Below, one piece after another: positions 31,101 through 43,699 of a DNA stretch of 64,000 nucleotides. The stretch is from Symbiodinium sp. CCMP2592 (Eukaryota; Sar; Dinophyceae; Suessiales; Symbiodiniaceae). Position 1 is the stretch's first letter; the number at the start of each line of letters is the position of its first letter. The notes under the pieces were generated by a model. That model did not search any database. It saw only the letters and a list, made by a program, of their open reading frames with translations, and had not been told where the DNA came from. The stretch lies in assembly GCA_905221615.1 (NCBI GenBank), contig CAJNDT010000581.1, forward strand, positions 27,501 through 91,500, written 5' to 3'. A program made the translations under genes and the position numbers.

Positions 31101-33580
31101 ATTTTAGTTCGGCATACTCGTAACGTTCATCCGAGTGCAGATTGCGCGGTCGTGGGCACGACGGCAAATCTGAGGCTGCTGCTTTTGCAAATCTCCACCA
31201 GCATCGTGTGGAGCTCTTCAACCTCGCCTCAGATCCGCCCCCTGCTTGCAGTCTGCGCATTGGGATTAGAGTGGCGGGATTGGCATGGACTGCAAGTACT
31301 TGCTTAGATTCCAAACATGCTTAAAGCTGCTTTTTGAAACACAACTACACCGAGAAGCCGGCTGGATGGCAGCTCCACAATGTCCTGACCAAGACTAAGT
31401 TTGTAGCCCTCCGCGTGCCGCTCCGCGTGTAAGGAACGGATCTCGCCTCGTCCTTGGCCGGCTTGGCCTGACAGACGGTGCTTAGCCGAGGTCTTGAAGC
31501 TCCTGCCCAGTCAGGCCTGCACCTCCTGCACCATATGCATCGGCAGCCCCAAGCCTGCGTGGCATGACGGAACATGACAGCACAAGCACAGGCAGCGAAC
31601 ACCTGAAGCCAAGTCGCTTTTGCCGATTGCCAGCATATCCTCATGTAGGGCATCCAACTCACCTTCCATCAGTCTAATGTTGACATATGTGACAAATGTT
31701 AACGTCAGAACCCTTAAGGGCCACACAGCTGAGGACACGGATCATGGCGTGGCAAGAACCTAGCACCAGAGCGGCTGATCTATTTCCAAATGGCGATAGG
31801 CTCCTGTTCAGAGGAGCACCAACAGGCTTGCCTGCTTCACAGTCTAGGCGCGAGAAGGAGGTCGACTTGAGCAGACTGCACAGCACATGCAGCCACCATG
31901 ACGAGGAACTGCCACGACCGAAATGACGTCCCAATCAGCGCACAGCATTGCGTGTAGTTCGACAAGAAACGTTTTCCATGGGCAATGGGCAGCAAACCAC
32001 TGCTCTGCAAAAATGTTGCAGCTCGACTGCGCAGGAACATCCGCGAATCGACATCCTATGCGCAGACACTGCAATCACTTAATTATGCTACCAGCCTTGC
32101 TGGAACGTGTTGAAAACTTGCCACAACTTCCTTCGGAAGGTCGTTCTATTCCTAATGCTACACCCGTCAGATCGCTCAGGCGAGCGCGCAGTTGAGAATT
32201 TGCCTAGGCACTGCGTCGTCAGATGTGTCAGGTCAGACAAACCATATATAAGGCACTCAAACTCCTAGGGGCCTGGCGCTTACATGCTCCACGTCTAGAT
32301 CTTGGGTGTCGGTGAAACCAGATCCTTGCCTTTGCTGAGCTGCAGAGAAGGCCAACATTGGCATGTTGACCGTGAAACTGCACATTTCCAGTCATCTGTA
32401 CGAGTTGTGGAGCTGCACCCGAGGGATGGAAGGGAGGTCTGCAGGAGCTGCCCACGACCTTGCCTTCGGAGTCGAACCGTAACCGCAATCTAAGCCAAGC
32501 GGCAGATGCAAGGCCTCGGATCACGCAGGAGCTCTCACAGCCCCCCCTCGGACCCAGAGCAGTTGAGAAGGAAGAGGGGCTAAAACGGCCAGGTCATCCC
32601 CAGAGCTGACGCTGTCATTGGCGCAGGTGTTCTGCACCCTTTCCTGGGCGCAGGGCACGACGAAAGGACTCAAGGCTTGAAAATGCTTTTCAGGCCAGTT
32701 GCGTTGCAGAGTCTGCGCAATTTTTGCATCCTGCTCCGCCTGCATGGAATGTCGGCACAGTGCGGTCATACTTCTTGTCTATCCACATCGAGCCTTTCTA
32801 TGCATTCTATTCGCTATGCGGCCATGCATATACTGATATGCTTGCTATACATGATGAATTACATGACACACACACAGAGACCGACCGTGGTGTACTCGTT
32901 GCTGTTTCGCTAACATCATTTGTCGGGGCCACGTACTAGTAGCGTTTAGAGATCTGGATGCCTGCCTTCTTTCCAAATCCTCCTATGCGTTAGTCCTCGC
33001 AGGCTCCTTTAATTCCAGGATTGAACTAAATCCGCATTCAGTATGCACTGTCTTTGCTTTGGGGAACACCACGACATAGTTGTTCGGTGCCTCGGACCTA
33101 CCGGTCGGTTCTCGATAACCGGGAGAAAGCAAGATGGCTCCGTTACGCCTGAAGCACGGATCAAAGACATCGCTTAGTAGTGTAGACTAGCACATCCCAA
33201 TAGACATGTGAGCTTCGGCGTGCGCTCAAGGGAATTTGGCTCCTTCATGTTGTGCGCCCGCGGGAGCTGAGTTGGAGTTCGGGCGGGCTCGAGGTCTGCT
33301 TTCTTCGAGACTGACGATTCTACCCCCCCTCTTTATGTCGTACATACGGTACCGTCAGAACCGAAGCATTGAGCGATTCTCGACTATCGAACTCAACTCG
33401 TCATCTTAACATCACGTCACCTTGAAACCCGAAGGGCAGAGTAAGGGTTTTTACAGGTTCACCTGCCTTGGCTTTCTTTTTCATCTTCTTCTTTTTCTTC
33501 CCCGTCTTCAGGTTCTCCCCGGAGAGCCAGGAGACGAATTCTTGCAGGTCCTGAGCACACTGAAACACGCAATCCTTAAG
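28150..33580. other. 5.4-kb gene-poor stretch
   Basis: No gene confidently recognised. A CAT/CAC/CCA triplet-rich tract lies at about 29,170-29,320. A minus-strand frame at 29,780-29,430 has hydrophobic segments (NFIAGSFCMSVVLTCFVGAA) and could be a membrane-protein exon, without further support. The 5' exons of the Hsp70-like gene may lie in 28,150-28,800. Another minus-strand frame at 32,736-32,521 (MQAEQDAKIAQTLQRNW) looks protein-like but is unplaced. Confidence 0.35.
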
Positions 33581-33683
33581 GGTACTGTAACGGTATATTA
33601 AAGTGTTTTGGTATATTATCGTATACTAGAGTGCATTGTAGTGCGATGGGGTGGGCTTTGAGATGCCTTTTCGGTGCAAACTG

Positions 33684-36108
33684 AGTATCAATGACTCCAT
33701 CGTTATTCACGTCAATCTCTGCGAAGATCCTTTTGAGAGTGACCTGACATTTTCCGAGTGTGGAAGCTTGGCGAAGAGCTCTCTTTCCGAGGGGGCGCAA
33801 TTCGGCTCTTTTGGCTTCAGAGGCCTCTGTGAACTTGGGGTTCACCTGCTTCAGAACCTGGCCCATCTCCTCTGTAGAAACCGTTCCATTTCCATCCTTG
33901 TCCTCAGCCAAAAAGCGACGCACAGCGAGGAAACATGGGAGCACATGGGAGATCAATCCGAGTGTCCCAAGCCAAGAAGGTGTCGACCTTTGCAGGGCAG
34001 CAGACGGGATGGAAGTCTCGGTCAGACTCCGAGGAAAGAACGAGCTGATCGAGGCCCCTGTCGTCACAATCCACGACCTCACAAAGTCAGCAACAAAGAG
34101 GAACCGCCTCCCCAAAACCCCCCCCTTTTGGGGAACCCTTGCTGGAGTCTGCTCTTTAGGCCCCAAGCAGTCACGTTCGAGGCCTGGCCATGGCGGCTTT
34201 GAAAGCGACCCCCGGAAGAGTAGTAAGAGTGCAGGAAAAAACAGAAAAAGGGGCCCCCCGGGGGGCCTGCAAATGGAGCGTGATGGGAAAGTGCTTGCTG
34301 TCCAGAGATGCAGTCTTGTCCTTGAGAATCTCTCTTAGAGCGATGGACTCTCCAGCCGCATTCGTGGCATGATATTTCAAGCCTGCGAGAAACGGCCAAC
34401 CGACATGAACCGACACTCAACGGTTGAATGTGGTGGGATGGCCTTCCTCCTCCTCTTTGAAACCGCGCCGTTTCAGGAGTTTGGAGACTTCGGATTTCCA
34501 GTCGTCGCTCCAGCTGATGTCCTCTTCCTTGGGAGACGAGCAGAGACAGCCAAAATTATTCGTCTCTGCCCAGATGCCTTCTTCTGCACCCCTTTCTGGT
34601 ACGTCTGTCTCCTGCAAGCTGAGACGAGCAAGACTAAGACTCAGCGGTAACTTCACTTTGCGCATGCTGCTGCCGAGCAACACTTGGTCCACGGTGGCCA
34701 AGTTGTCTGACACAAGCCATCCGATGTCCTGGTAGTTCACTTCGCCTCAGGACGAGGTGCCCTGGTGCCGTAGGGTCCCAGCCCCACAAGTTTAATGTCA
34801 AGGCAGGCCGCCGTCCCGGTCTTGGTCACATTTGCTGTACAATTCCTCCGCAACAGCTCTGGAGAAACCAGCCTCCATCCTTGCAAGTTCTGGCATGTCT
34901 TTGATATGCTGCTGCGACTGTCGTAAGCGGTTAGCGTCGTTGCTTGCAGGTTGTTCGCTCGACAGCATGACTGGTCAAACGGTCTTGGCGGTGTGGTAAC
35001 AACCGAAAAATGGAAAAGCCGTGACAGGCAAGCCTTGCAGCGGCAGCTGCCAGGCTTGCGCACCCCAAACCACCAAACAGAGTTCTTCCCAGGTTGCCTC
35101 GCCCTTCTAGCGGCCGTAACTGTGTCTATCCTGAAACCCCGCACCTCTCGAACGGGGTGCGGCACAGAAGCAACAGCTGAGATTTCTCTAGACTGCGAGC
35201 ACCGCCCACATTGAGGCGAGGAGCTTCTGTCTGACGAAATCTTCCTCACAAGGAAACATTAACGACACGGATCGCACCTCATGAAGCTTGGGAGATGAGA
35301 GTCGCATCCCATGCAGCCACGAGTCGCGACTGAAGCGCAGGCCTTTTTCTCTCTCCTCTTGTCTCCTTGCCTTCGCAAAGACGTTATGGCAGGTGACATG
35401 ATCCGACAAGATTCGATGCCTCTTCGGCTGCTTTGGCCTCTTCGGCATCTTTCCTGCACGGATTGCCCGTGCAGTGGGGAGACGAGTCTGAGCAGCAGCC
35501 CGGCGCCTGCTGCGGAACGCGGCGAGCCGCTCCTTCGAAGAAGCCGACACGGCACAGCTCAGACACCTCTTAACTCTTGCGGCCGTTGCAGAGCTCCTCG
35601 GTTTCGTGGATCTTTCGCTTGTTTTCGGCAACAGCCATGTCCAGCAACTGAGGGCGAAAGTCACCCGTCTGCCTGCGGCACGGGCTTAGGCCATGATCAC
35701 TGTTGGCATAGCTCCGACCCGACGGGTCACATCGTTCTACTCATGTCTCGGCCGCATGCGTTTGCCTGCCGTCGTGGCCGTTGACCCAACTCCAGAACTC
35801 GATGATGGAAAGCTCGCCATCCTCGGAAGCAGAGACAGAGAGGGAGAGAGCGAGAGAGAGCTTGTTTCGTCGACTCTTCAGTGTGACCGCCGCCGTCACT
35901 CCTTGTTCTTGTCGAACTGATCAATGAGGGTCTGAACGCTGTCTGGGCTGAAGCTGAGCGAGAGCAGAACCTGAAAAGCAGCTTGGCGCGAGACCCTCAT
36001 CTCGTTGTATGGCATCTTGGAGTTTTATCGCTGGGCAACTCTCTTCATTTCATCAGCATCGATTTTGCCGCTGTGATCAACATCCAGCAGATCAAAGATC
36101 AACTTGAC
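33684..36108 (-). CDS. EF-hand calcium-binding protein, split gene with in-frame TAA
   Basis: Four EF-hand loops occur in order: DVDHSGKIDADE in the exon starting at 36,108; DKNK joined to DGELSIIEF across a GA-AG intron at 35,822-35,901; DKDGNGTVSTEE in an exon near 33,920-33,830; and DVNNDGVID in an exon at 33,743-33,684 preceded by a CAG acceptor. Loop residues at positions 1, 3, 5 and 12 are acidic or polar as expected for Ca2+ binding, although the fourth loop is interrupted at its end by the exon border. A TAA at 36,025-36,027 sits in frame between loop 1 and loop 2 while coding similarity continues on both sides, so the copy may be a pseudogene or use an undetected splice. Whether a kinase or other domain lies in unassigned exons is unknown. 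Exons between 33.95 and 35.75 kb were not found. Confidence 0.65.
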
Positions 36109-36114
36109 CTCGCA

Positions 36115-38200
36115 TGGCGTCCGTCGCATTCGTGCAGTCCTGCAGTCCATGCCTGGGCTCCTCACCTCTTCACCTTGTGTTTGTGGTTCTCCCAGTGACA
36201 TCTTCCCGCGAGGGAGTCCTCGCTGAAGACGAAAACGAAAGCGGAGATTGTGGGCTAGCGGAAATGTCGAATCTCAGCCCGGCACCACCGCTATCGACTT
36301 GCAGCCATCGACAAGTCGAAAGATTGCTACTAGGCACAGCAGAGCTGTAGGCCAAATCATCGACGGAAGAAGCTGCGAAGACAGCTCTGTCGCCGGCTCG
36401 GCATTCTTGTCTCTGCACTCAGCTGCAGGAGCACTGCGCTTTGCGGGTCCAGAGCAAGTCGAGGTCTCAGCACCGTCACCACGGCATGCAACGTTGAATT
36501 GTGCAACTTGTCCGGGTCAACCGCGAGGCTCAGTGAGCAACGAGACCCGCCCGTGGCTAAACGCAAAACCTCACGTTGTGCGAAGTCACGAAGGCCAAGG
36601 GGATCTAACAAGCTGCCCACAAGCCATCAGCAGCACGACTCATCCAGCTAAGCTATGCCGAATTCGTGCATTCGATCTAATTCTGGAAATGGTGGGGCTG
36701 AGCTTCCATGCTTCAGGACCCGCAATCAGGGAACGGATTTGTATTTGATGCAAGGCAACGTGTTGCAAGGCAATCTACACGTGGCCGTCTTCTGGCCTTT
36801 CAGCTGCTCCGTTGCATATGCATGAATCTTCCTGTTTCTATTGCCTTGAGCGACAGGTCAAAAAAACTTGGACCTCGGATCGATGCCGCTCTGTGGCACT
36901 TCTAAGGAAAAGGTCAGCCAGTAGCTGTAGAAGGCAGCATCCGTCAACGGACTTCAAATGTTAAACGACTCCAGACCGTAATGAACTAGCACGGGAAAAA
37001 ATTAGACTGGCGTTTCCGGGCGCAAAGCATGCCCGTGGCATAGCGTGTTTGCAGCGCCAGAAACACCTGCAAACAGCAGTAGCCTGTGCAAGTTTGCGTG
37101 CCATACTGATGCACTTCAAAAGGCTTTCAGATCGAGTGCAAGAAGCTTCTTTCGGTCCAGCACTCCTTGAAGTGGACATGCTGTCGCTGGCAATCCGACC
37201 AAATCAGGGGCCAAATCGCTTCGCAGCTTGCCTGCAGGCATACCAACCACGCCAAAATCAACCCCAAGCAAGGCTTCAGCCTGAACGACCCCCTGCCTGC
37301 AGAAATGCCCGATCTCACTCGCAAGTCTGCACCAACCGGTACTGTAGCAATCTGATCTTGTTCCGATATCTCTCTGGGGGTAACTCCGGAATCGCTGTGC
37401 TGTCGGTGACCGAAACTTATGTCCACGGGCCGTCAACCAGCAAAGGATCCCGCAGTTTGTGTCTTGGAAGCCTTCTTAGAACTGGATTTCGAGCCTTCGG
37501 CAGCCTTCGGCAGGCAACGAGGTGCTTTCAAAGGATGCAAAGGATAGGTTGGCACGCTGTTGCCATCGCCTGCGCATCGGGGCCATCGGGCATCGGGCTT
37601 GCAGCCTTTGCACGTAAGAAGCGAGTCGCCTTGGAGCCTTCACGCTGTGAGAGGTAGCTGCCAACACAGGTCCTGGTGGCCGCTGGAGCGCGTCTGGAAA
37701 AGTTGGAAGCACCCCCCCTGCCTGCGCATTCAAGGCGGACTCTGTCCGGCCTCAAAACAACAGGCACAGGCACAAACAAAAGCCAGTGACATAGTGAGAC
37801 ACACACACAGACAGACCGACTCATCGATTACTTGGCACCTGGACTTGCTAATGCTTAGCTACATCTGTCCGACTAAGTGGCACAACTCACCACCTGGACC
37901 GTTTGCTAGTTTTGACCTTCGGATTTTGCCGAGTCCTCTCCTTCCTGCCGCGTGGCTTGTCTGGAGGAGTTGAGAAAACACATGTGACAAGAAAAGCCTA
38001 GTTCACTTCTCGCCACATGCGAGCATTCCACCATCCCTGATGCTGGAACCTACAGTCTAGGTCGCTGACACTGTTGCTCTACCTGCAGGATACATCTCCA
38101 CGGAAATAGGCGGTGATGGTGTAGTCACACTGCCTGCTCGACCGCCATCATAAGCAGCTTGACGTCCTTCTGCAACGGCTTCGCCTCAGCTCCGCCGTGC
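36115..38200. other. no confident gene between EF-hand and DUF4116-like loci
   Basis: Overlapping short frames only. 5' exons of the EF-hand gene may lie at the left end, and 3' exons of the DUF4116-like gene at the right end. I see no diagnostic motif. Confidence 0.4.
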
Positions 38201-38483
38201 TCTACCGGAGACTGGTCACCACAAGAGGACCTTGAAAGCCTTGAACTCAGGCACTGGCAGCATAATCCAATGCGAAACCATTCCGCTGTGCCGCCAAACA
38301 CATGAACTCTCGACTGGCTCGGAGCTCCTCAATGCGCAACGAGCTCCAACAAAAAGTGGCCCAGGCTCATCTGCTCTGCACTGCTCTGCCGCCTGGGGTG
38401 CGAAGGCGAGCACGGAAGGATCCCGCTCCAGAGCCTGCGACTTCCGGGCGGAAGGATTCGCAGAACGTCTGCTTTCCCTGCCT

Positions 38484-39165
38484 TCAGCCAGAGGCCCCAA
38501 TCACTTCGAAGGTCTTCCCCTCAGATATCCCGAGCATGTGCCAGGCCAGTGAGGCGTCTGCGCTGCCTGCGTAGCGAAGTCCGTGTGGCTGATGCTCCGT
38601 GACCTGCCTGGGACTGGGCTGCCGGGCGAAGAAGTGACTGTGACAGCCTGGCTGAGGATCCGACCCCATCACATACTTGTCGTTCCGCACCTCGCCGTGG
38701 CCACGTGTGACATGTGAACTGCTGCCAAGAACCTACCAGTATCGGATCGCAGGCCTCGGCAGCAGCAAAGGCCAGCACGGCTGCATCGCGTGCTGCGGCT
38801 GCCAGCACGATGCCAGGATCTGCCTGCAAGTCCTCGCACCGTTGGGCGTCAGAGCCCTGCAGATCTGACACACGACAAGAACCGAGCTCTCACAACGGCA
38901 GAGGACCTTGGATGCATGTCGCAAGGCACGGGCTTGGTTGGATACGGCAGCCATGACCTCAGAGAGATAAGTGACGTCGCCACAAAGAGTAAGCGAGAGA
39001 ATAAGGTTGACGCCACTTCGCGATCGTTTTGCAGTTCCTACAGCCGTAAAGTTGCAAACCATGTGGAGCAGTCCATGCTTGACGTCTGCTCCTCACATGC
39101 GTGCTCAAGAGAAGACCCATACTGCCCGACGGCAGCGAGGACCACGGCCTCTGGCATCCACAGCT
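38484..39165 (-). CDS. DUF4116-like repeat protein fragments
   Basis: At least four short minus-strand segments in different frames carry the DUF4116 pattern (charged start, VVLAAV, about 10 residues, then L-x-x-A): PEAVVLAAVGQYGSSLEHA (about 39,160-39,100); SEVMAAVSNQARALRHAS (38,963-38,910); EDLQADPGIVLAAAARDAAV (38,835-38,746); and VRNDKYVM (38,690) followed by QVTEHQPHGLRYA (38,606-38,565). A weak further copy (SVLAFAPQAAEQCRADE) is near 38,410. The function of this repeat is not established; it is expanded in algal and dinoflagellate proteomes. The frame changes may be introns or decay. Limits of the gene are unknown. Confidence 0.5.
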
Positions 39166-39169
39166 CACC

Positions 39170-39394
39170 GCAATGAAATCACCCTTTTGATGGCCAATGC
39201 CAAAGCTTGGCCACACCACGTCTCTTCTCACGCATCGGCCACAAACGCTGCAACTCCTTGCTTTCTCGGCTGAGCCTTGTTGGCCTTCAGGCTGCCGGAA
39301 GCATGCGCCAGCGCCGAACCAGCTTGTTCCACCTAGGAGCTCATAGTTGGAAGGATCTCCCACATTGTAAAATGCTGATTCTTATGGCAAATTC
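39170..39394. other. short unassigned stretch
   Basis: A minus-strand frame continues here from the DUF4116-like region and may hold an upstream exon. Nothing diagnostic. Confidence 0.3.
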
Positions 39395-39726
<332 letters not shown>

Positions 39727-39890
39727 GGCTTGCGCGCCTCCTGGCGTCTGGTAGTTTACAGGTGTTAGAGGGTCAAAAGTACCGGTGTTTACAGGGTTTT
39801 GTGGAAATTGCAGTTCAGTTACGTTTTCAAAAACTTTGCTTTATTAATAACTACACTTTTCGATGACGATGATGATGCTAATGATGCTAC

Positions 39891-39927
<37 letters not shown>

Positions 39928-40608
39928 GACGCTGAGAATGACAATGATGTGCATGTTATTGGAAGCCACTAGTAGGACTGAGGACTACGGCCACTAGTGC
40001 TACGACTAGGCCTACTACACTGCTGCAGAAAGGGCCTCAAGCCGCTTGTGCTAGTGCTAGTGCTACGACTTCTGGTAGTGGTACTGCTAGTAGGACTCCT
40101 AGTAGGACTGGTACTGGTACCTAGTAGTACTGTAGTAGTGCTACTATTAGTGCCAGCCAGTGCTAGTGCGACTGCTACTACTATTAGTGCCACTGGTGCT
40201 GGTACTGCTAGTGCTACTGCCACTGCTACTGCCAACACGCGAAAATCGAGCCACTGTGCGGGCCCCCCCCTCACGACCCCCCGCACCAGTGGAAGAAAAT
40301 CCTTCGAAAACACACGAAAATCGAGCCACACCGTGGGGATTGCGAAACCGGCAAAAATTGCGGTGAAGCATGTCGTGATTGACACCCCCACCATGCCCTC
40401 CCCTCCCAGTCGAACAAAAGCCCCCGAAAAACGCTGCAAAGTACCGGCACTGCCAGTGTTTTTGGCAACAAGAAGACCATTGCGGTCGACCATGTCGTTA
40501 TTAACCCCCCCCACCCACCCACCCCCCCACCCACCAACCCAAAACCTCCCCGAAACGCTTGAAAACAGCGGAAAACACCAGGCGCCAGGAGGCGCGCATG
40601 GCTACTAC
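39727..40608. mobile_element. putative non-autonomous DNA element (MITE-like)
   Basis: Its ends are inverted copies of a motif containing GCGCGCCTCCTGGCG (39,733-39,748 and inverted near 40,583-40,600), followed inward by similar CTGGTNNTTT bases. It appears inserted within a CTA-triplet array, parts of which continue on both sides. Inside are a GATGAT run (39,862-39,925), degenerate GCTAGTACT words (40,000-40,240), two copies of CACGAAAATCGAGCCAC (about 40,240 and 40,310) and a CCCACCC run. No coding sequence. Confidence 0.5.
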
Positions 40609-40685
40609 GACTACTACTGCTACCACCACCACCACCACCACCACGACTAGCGCTGCTACTACTACTGCTACTACTGCTACTACTG

Positions 40686-40736
<51 letters not shown>

Positions 40737-40751
40737 ACCCTACTACTGCTG

Positions 40752-40797
<46 letters not shown>

Positions 40798-40805
40798 AGC
40801 TGCTG
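40609..40805. repeat. CTA/CTG triplet microsatellite, right part
   Basis: (CTACTG)n and (CTA)n runs. It resumes the array seen left of the MITE-like element. Confidence 0.9.
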
Positions 40806-41548
40806 CTAGTGATACAGACACAGCTACGACATTGAGGTCATACGCAGAAACACTGCATTGTCATAGTCATAGACATCATCAGTTGTCGTCCTCGCCAACA
40901 GCATGGCCAATCAACACTAGCAACGCCAGGACCAATGTCGTCGGTGTCATCAGCATCTCGCAAATCAAGTCTGCTTTCATCTCTGTGGCCAAGCCGCAGC
41001 GCAAAGAACCACTTCCTGGCAGTCCTGCCTCGGTGCTTTACTTTCTTCAGGCTTGGACACCGAGATCCAACACTCTGGGAGACTCCTGGAATCTCATTGC
41101 GTCACTTCATAGATCAGCACTCTGGGTACTTGCAACAAGCAAAGGCGGCAGCAAGTCTGGTGAAGCAAACTTGAGAGAGTAGCCGTGTCTCTTCAGCACC
41201 TCACAACACGCAACGTGTCGCAGTAGCCTTCACTGCAAAGTGCCCGGGCGCGAGCAGTCATAGCAATCTCTCGGTCGTCTCGGATGTGTTCCGGAGCATT
41301 TCTGAACAGATCCTGTCGAATGCTAGGTGGAATCTGCCACCGCATCGGAGGGGTTCAGCACCAGAACTCGCCCTAGATTTATGGAACTTTGCATCGGTTG
41401 ATTCTACATGTGCGAGTATATTCTGGTATAGTACCGTGCAATACAGTACAGTCTAGTCTACTATAGGGTAGGGCAGAGTGAGGATAGTGTGCAGCATAGC
41501 GTGCAGTGCGACAACGAAGATCTCACACCAAGGCCCATAGATCCCTGG
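40806..41548. other. spacer with degenerate TAGTA tract
   Basis: No gene recognised. 41,410-41,500 is a degenerate tract of ATAGTA/ACAGTA pentamers. Confidence 0.45.
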
Positions 41549-42985
41549 CTAAAGCGGGGCTTCTTTTCCACAGGCTTCCGCTTCGGTGGCGTTATGTCTG
41601 CGTTTCGATCTTACAGATCGAAGTAGATCTTCCGTACAGGAAGTATCGAAGTTTCTTCCGCTGGGAGGACCGGCCCACTTCGCTGCTCCATCGCCGTGGC
41701 GGAAGGCAGGTCGGGAGGTGCCGCCGAAACTGGGCGCATGGGAGTCGGTGTCCGTGACCACCTGGAAGAATGGTCTGCGTGGCTCGGGGACTGCCTGGGT
41801 ACTCGAAAAAGCAGCTGATGTAGTCGATGCCGGTGGAAATCGAGACTCGGAGGGAGGGAAAATCCCTCCCAGTCGTGGTGTCGACGGCTGTCCCCATGTT
41901 GCTGGGGGTCTCGGATCATCACGGCCTCGTCGAGGAGAACGGCCTCGAGTCCGACCTTCGGCTATGTCTTCTCGAAGTTGAGCCGCTGCGTCGGAGCGGT
42001 CCCAGGCCTCGAAGTCGTAGTACTTCGAGAAGTTGGGGCCGAAGTTAAACTTGCGGATTTCGGTGTGTCGGAAAGTGGCCATCGGCTTCATGATCCACTC
42101 GCGTGCCTGGTCTCGATTGACCTGCTCGAGGAAGCCACCCTGGGATGAGTAGTGATACGGTGGCTCGTCCCGTCGGAGTTGTCGTTGTATCACGACAGCT
42201 CAGTTCATAGCAGCATCGAAGGTGAAGCCGTGTTGGTTCCAGCAGCGCTCGCCGTAATCGCAGCATCCCTGAAACCACTTGTGGCAAATCAGGTTGGGCA
42301 CGACCCACACTTAGTTGAGGAAGTCGGGGTGAAGATGTCGACAATTCATCATATTGCAGTTTTTGGACTCGAGAATTCGGGGACAAATCGTGCGGTGGAT
42401 CTGGGCAATCGGGACTCTGCTATCAGATCGGGCTGTTACGGGGTACATCGCTAACATCGAGGTTGGGACCGGAGCAGTGATGTTCATCGTCGTCCCTTCA
42501 CACAGGAAGTCGAACCAAGAGTCCGATCGTTGTTGAGCCATGGCTGGAAGATCACTACTCCAAATCGATGACTGTCGAAGTGGTAGGCTTAAGGTGCCCT
42601 TCGAAGTTTCGCTTTCGAGCTGGAGAGGCAGCGGGTTCGGGATTGACAGCTCCATGCCAAAATCATCGCGAAAAATCTCTGCCAAATGCTGATTATGCAA
42701 ATCGGTCTCATGTACAAGGAGAGCAGCTTCGGTGTCCGGGGGAAGAGGTACATGTTCAGTCTCGGGATATAGCGAAGACACAACGACCTCGAAGGGGATG
42801 GTCAGCGGCTCCTCGGAGTCGTCGCGGTTCGTGATGTGCAGGTAGAGGACGGCCTCGAGGTTGGGCGGCTTCAACAGGGTCGCCGCCAGGTTGACGATGT
42901 CGTCACCAGTTCTGCAACGAGATATCTGATCGACGGCCCTCCGTATTTGTCGTGACTGTCGCTTGTTCCAAGCACCCCAGGTCAC
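41549..42985 (-). pseudogene. tandem CCCH zinc-finger protein, two in-frame stops
   Basis: One reading frame runs 479 codons with a TAA at 42,311-42,313 and a TGA at 42,200-42,202. Before the TAA is a first finger C-x8-C-x4-C-x3-H (ICPRILESKNCNMMNCRHLH). Between the two stops is a second, canonical C-x7-C-x5-C-x3-H finger (CHKWFQGCCDYGERCWNQH). After the TGA comes a 214-codon Arg/Ser/Pro-rich tail. Tandem CCCH fingers bind single-stranded RNA in mRNA decay or translation control; that role is inferred. Keeping both fingers and a long tail in a single frame suggests either a recently inactivated gene or read-through. Both stops could come from one C-to-T change each (CAA to TAA, CGA to TGA). 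The true start is uncertain: the frame begins at GTG 42,985 and has a TAG about 75 bp upstream. Confidence 0.7.
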
Positions 42986-43309
42986 ATCCTCGGGTTTCTC
43001 GACTTGAAAATCTTCGAGAACTTGTCGCGACTAAATTCTTCGAGCGATTCCTTCAAACTGTCAACAACTGACAGAGAAGTCGTAGTGCTCGAAGTACTGG
43101 CCGCCAGCAGCGGTCGTAGTAGAACTCGAAGAACTGGCCGCCAAGAGCGGCTATGACCGAGGAGTGATCCGAGGGGGACTGAAACAAAATTTCTCAAGCT
43201 TTCGAAACTTATGCCAAAATGGCCACGGAGTGTGCATAAGTTCGAAGTGAATCGGTGAGTTAATCCCCTGACCGATTCGGTGTTAGAGTGAGTTAAGAAG
43301 TTGCCACTT

Positions 43310-43695
43310 CGCACAAACAAGTGTGTGCTACACAGTATAGCAAGGTAAAGTACAGCGGAGCGGTATGGTATACAATGCTGCACATTGCTACAATCGAGTT
43401 TAGTATGGTAGAGTATAGTACAGCACAGTGTAGTAAAATGCATTACAGTGCAGCATAGCCCGGTAAAGTACAGTACAATGCAGTATGGTACAGTAGAATG
43501 GAGTGGAGCAAAAAGGAAAAGGCGGCAAGTATAGTATGGTAAAGTAAGTATGGTATGGTATAGTATAGTAGAGTAGATAGCAGAGTAAAGTACACTACTA
43601 GTAGAGTTTAGTAGAGGATAGTATAGTCTGAGATGAGTATTATAAAAGAATACATCATAATATAGTACATTGCATCATGCATTGTATAATTTCTG
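43310..43695. repeat. degenerate GTATAGTA/GTACAGTA tract
   Basis: About 385 bp built from pentamers such as TAGTA, CAGTA and GGTAT, without an exact period. It lies just upstream of the CCCH gene; similar tracts are at 41,410-41,500 and 46,215-46,560. Confidence 0.85.
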
Positions 43696-43699
43696 CACT

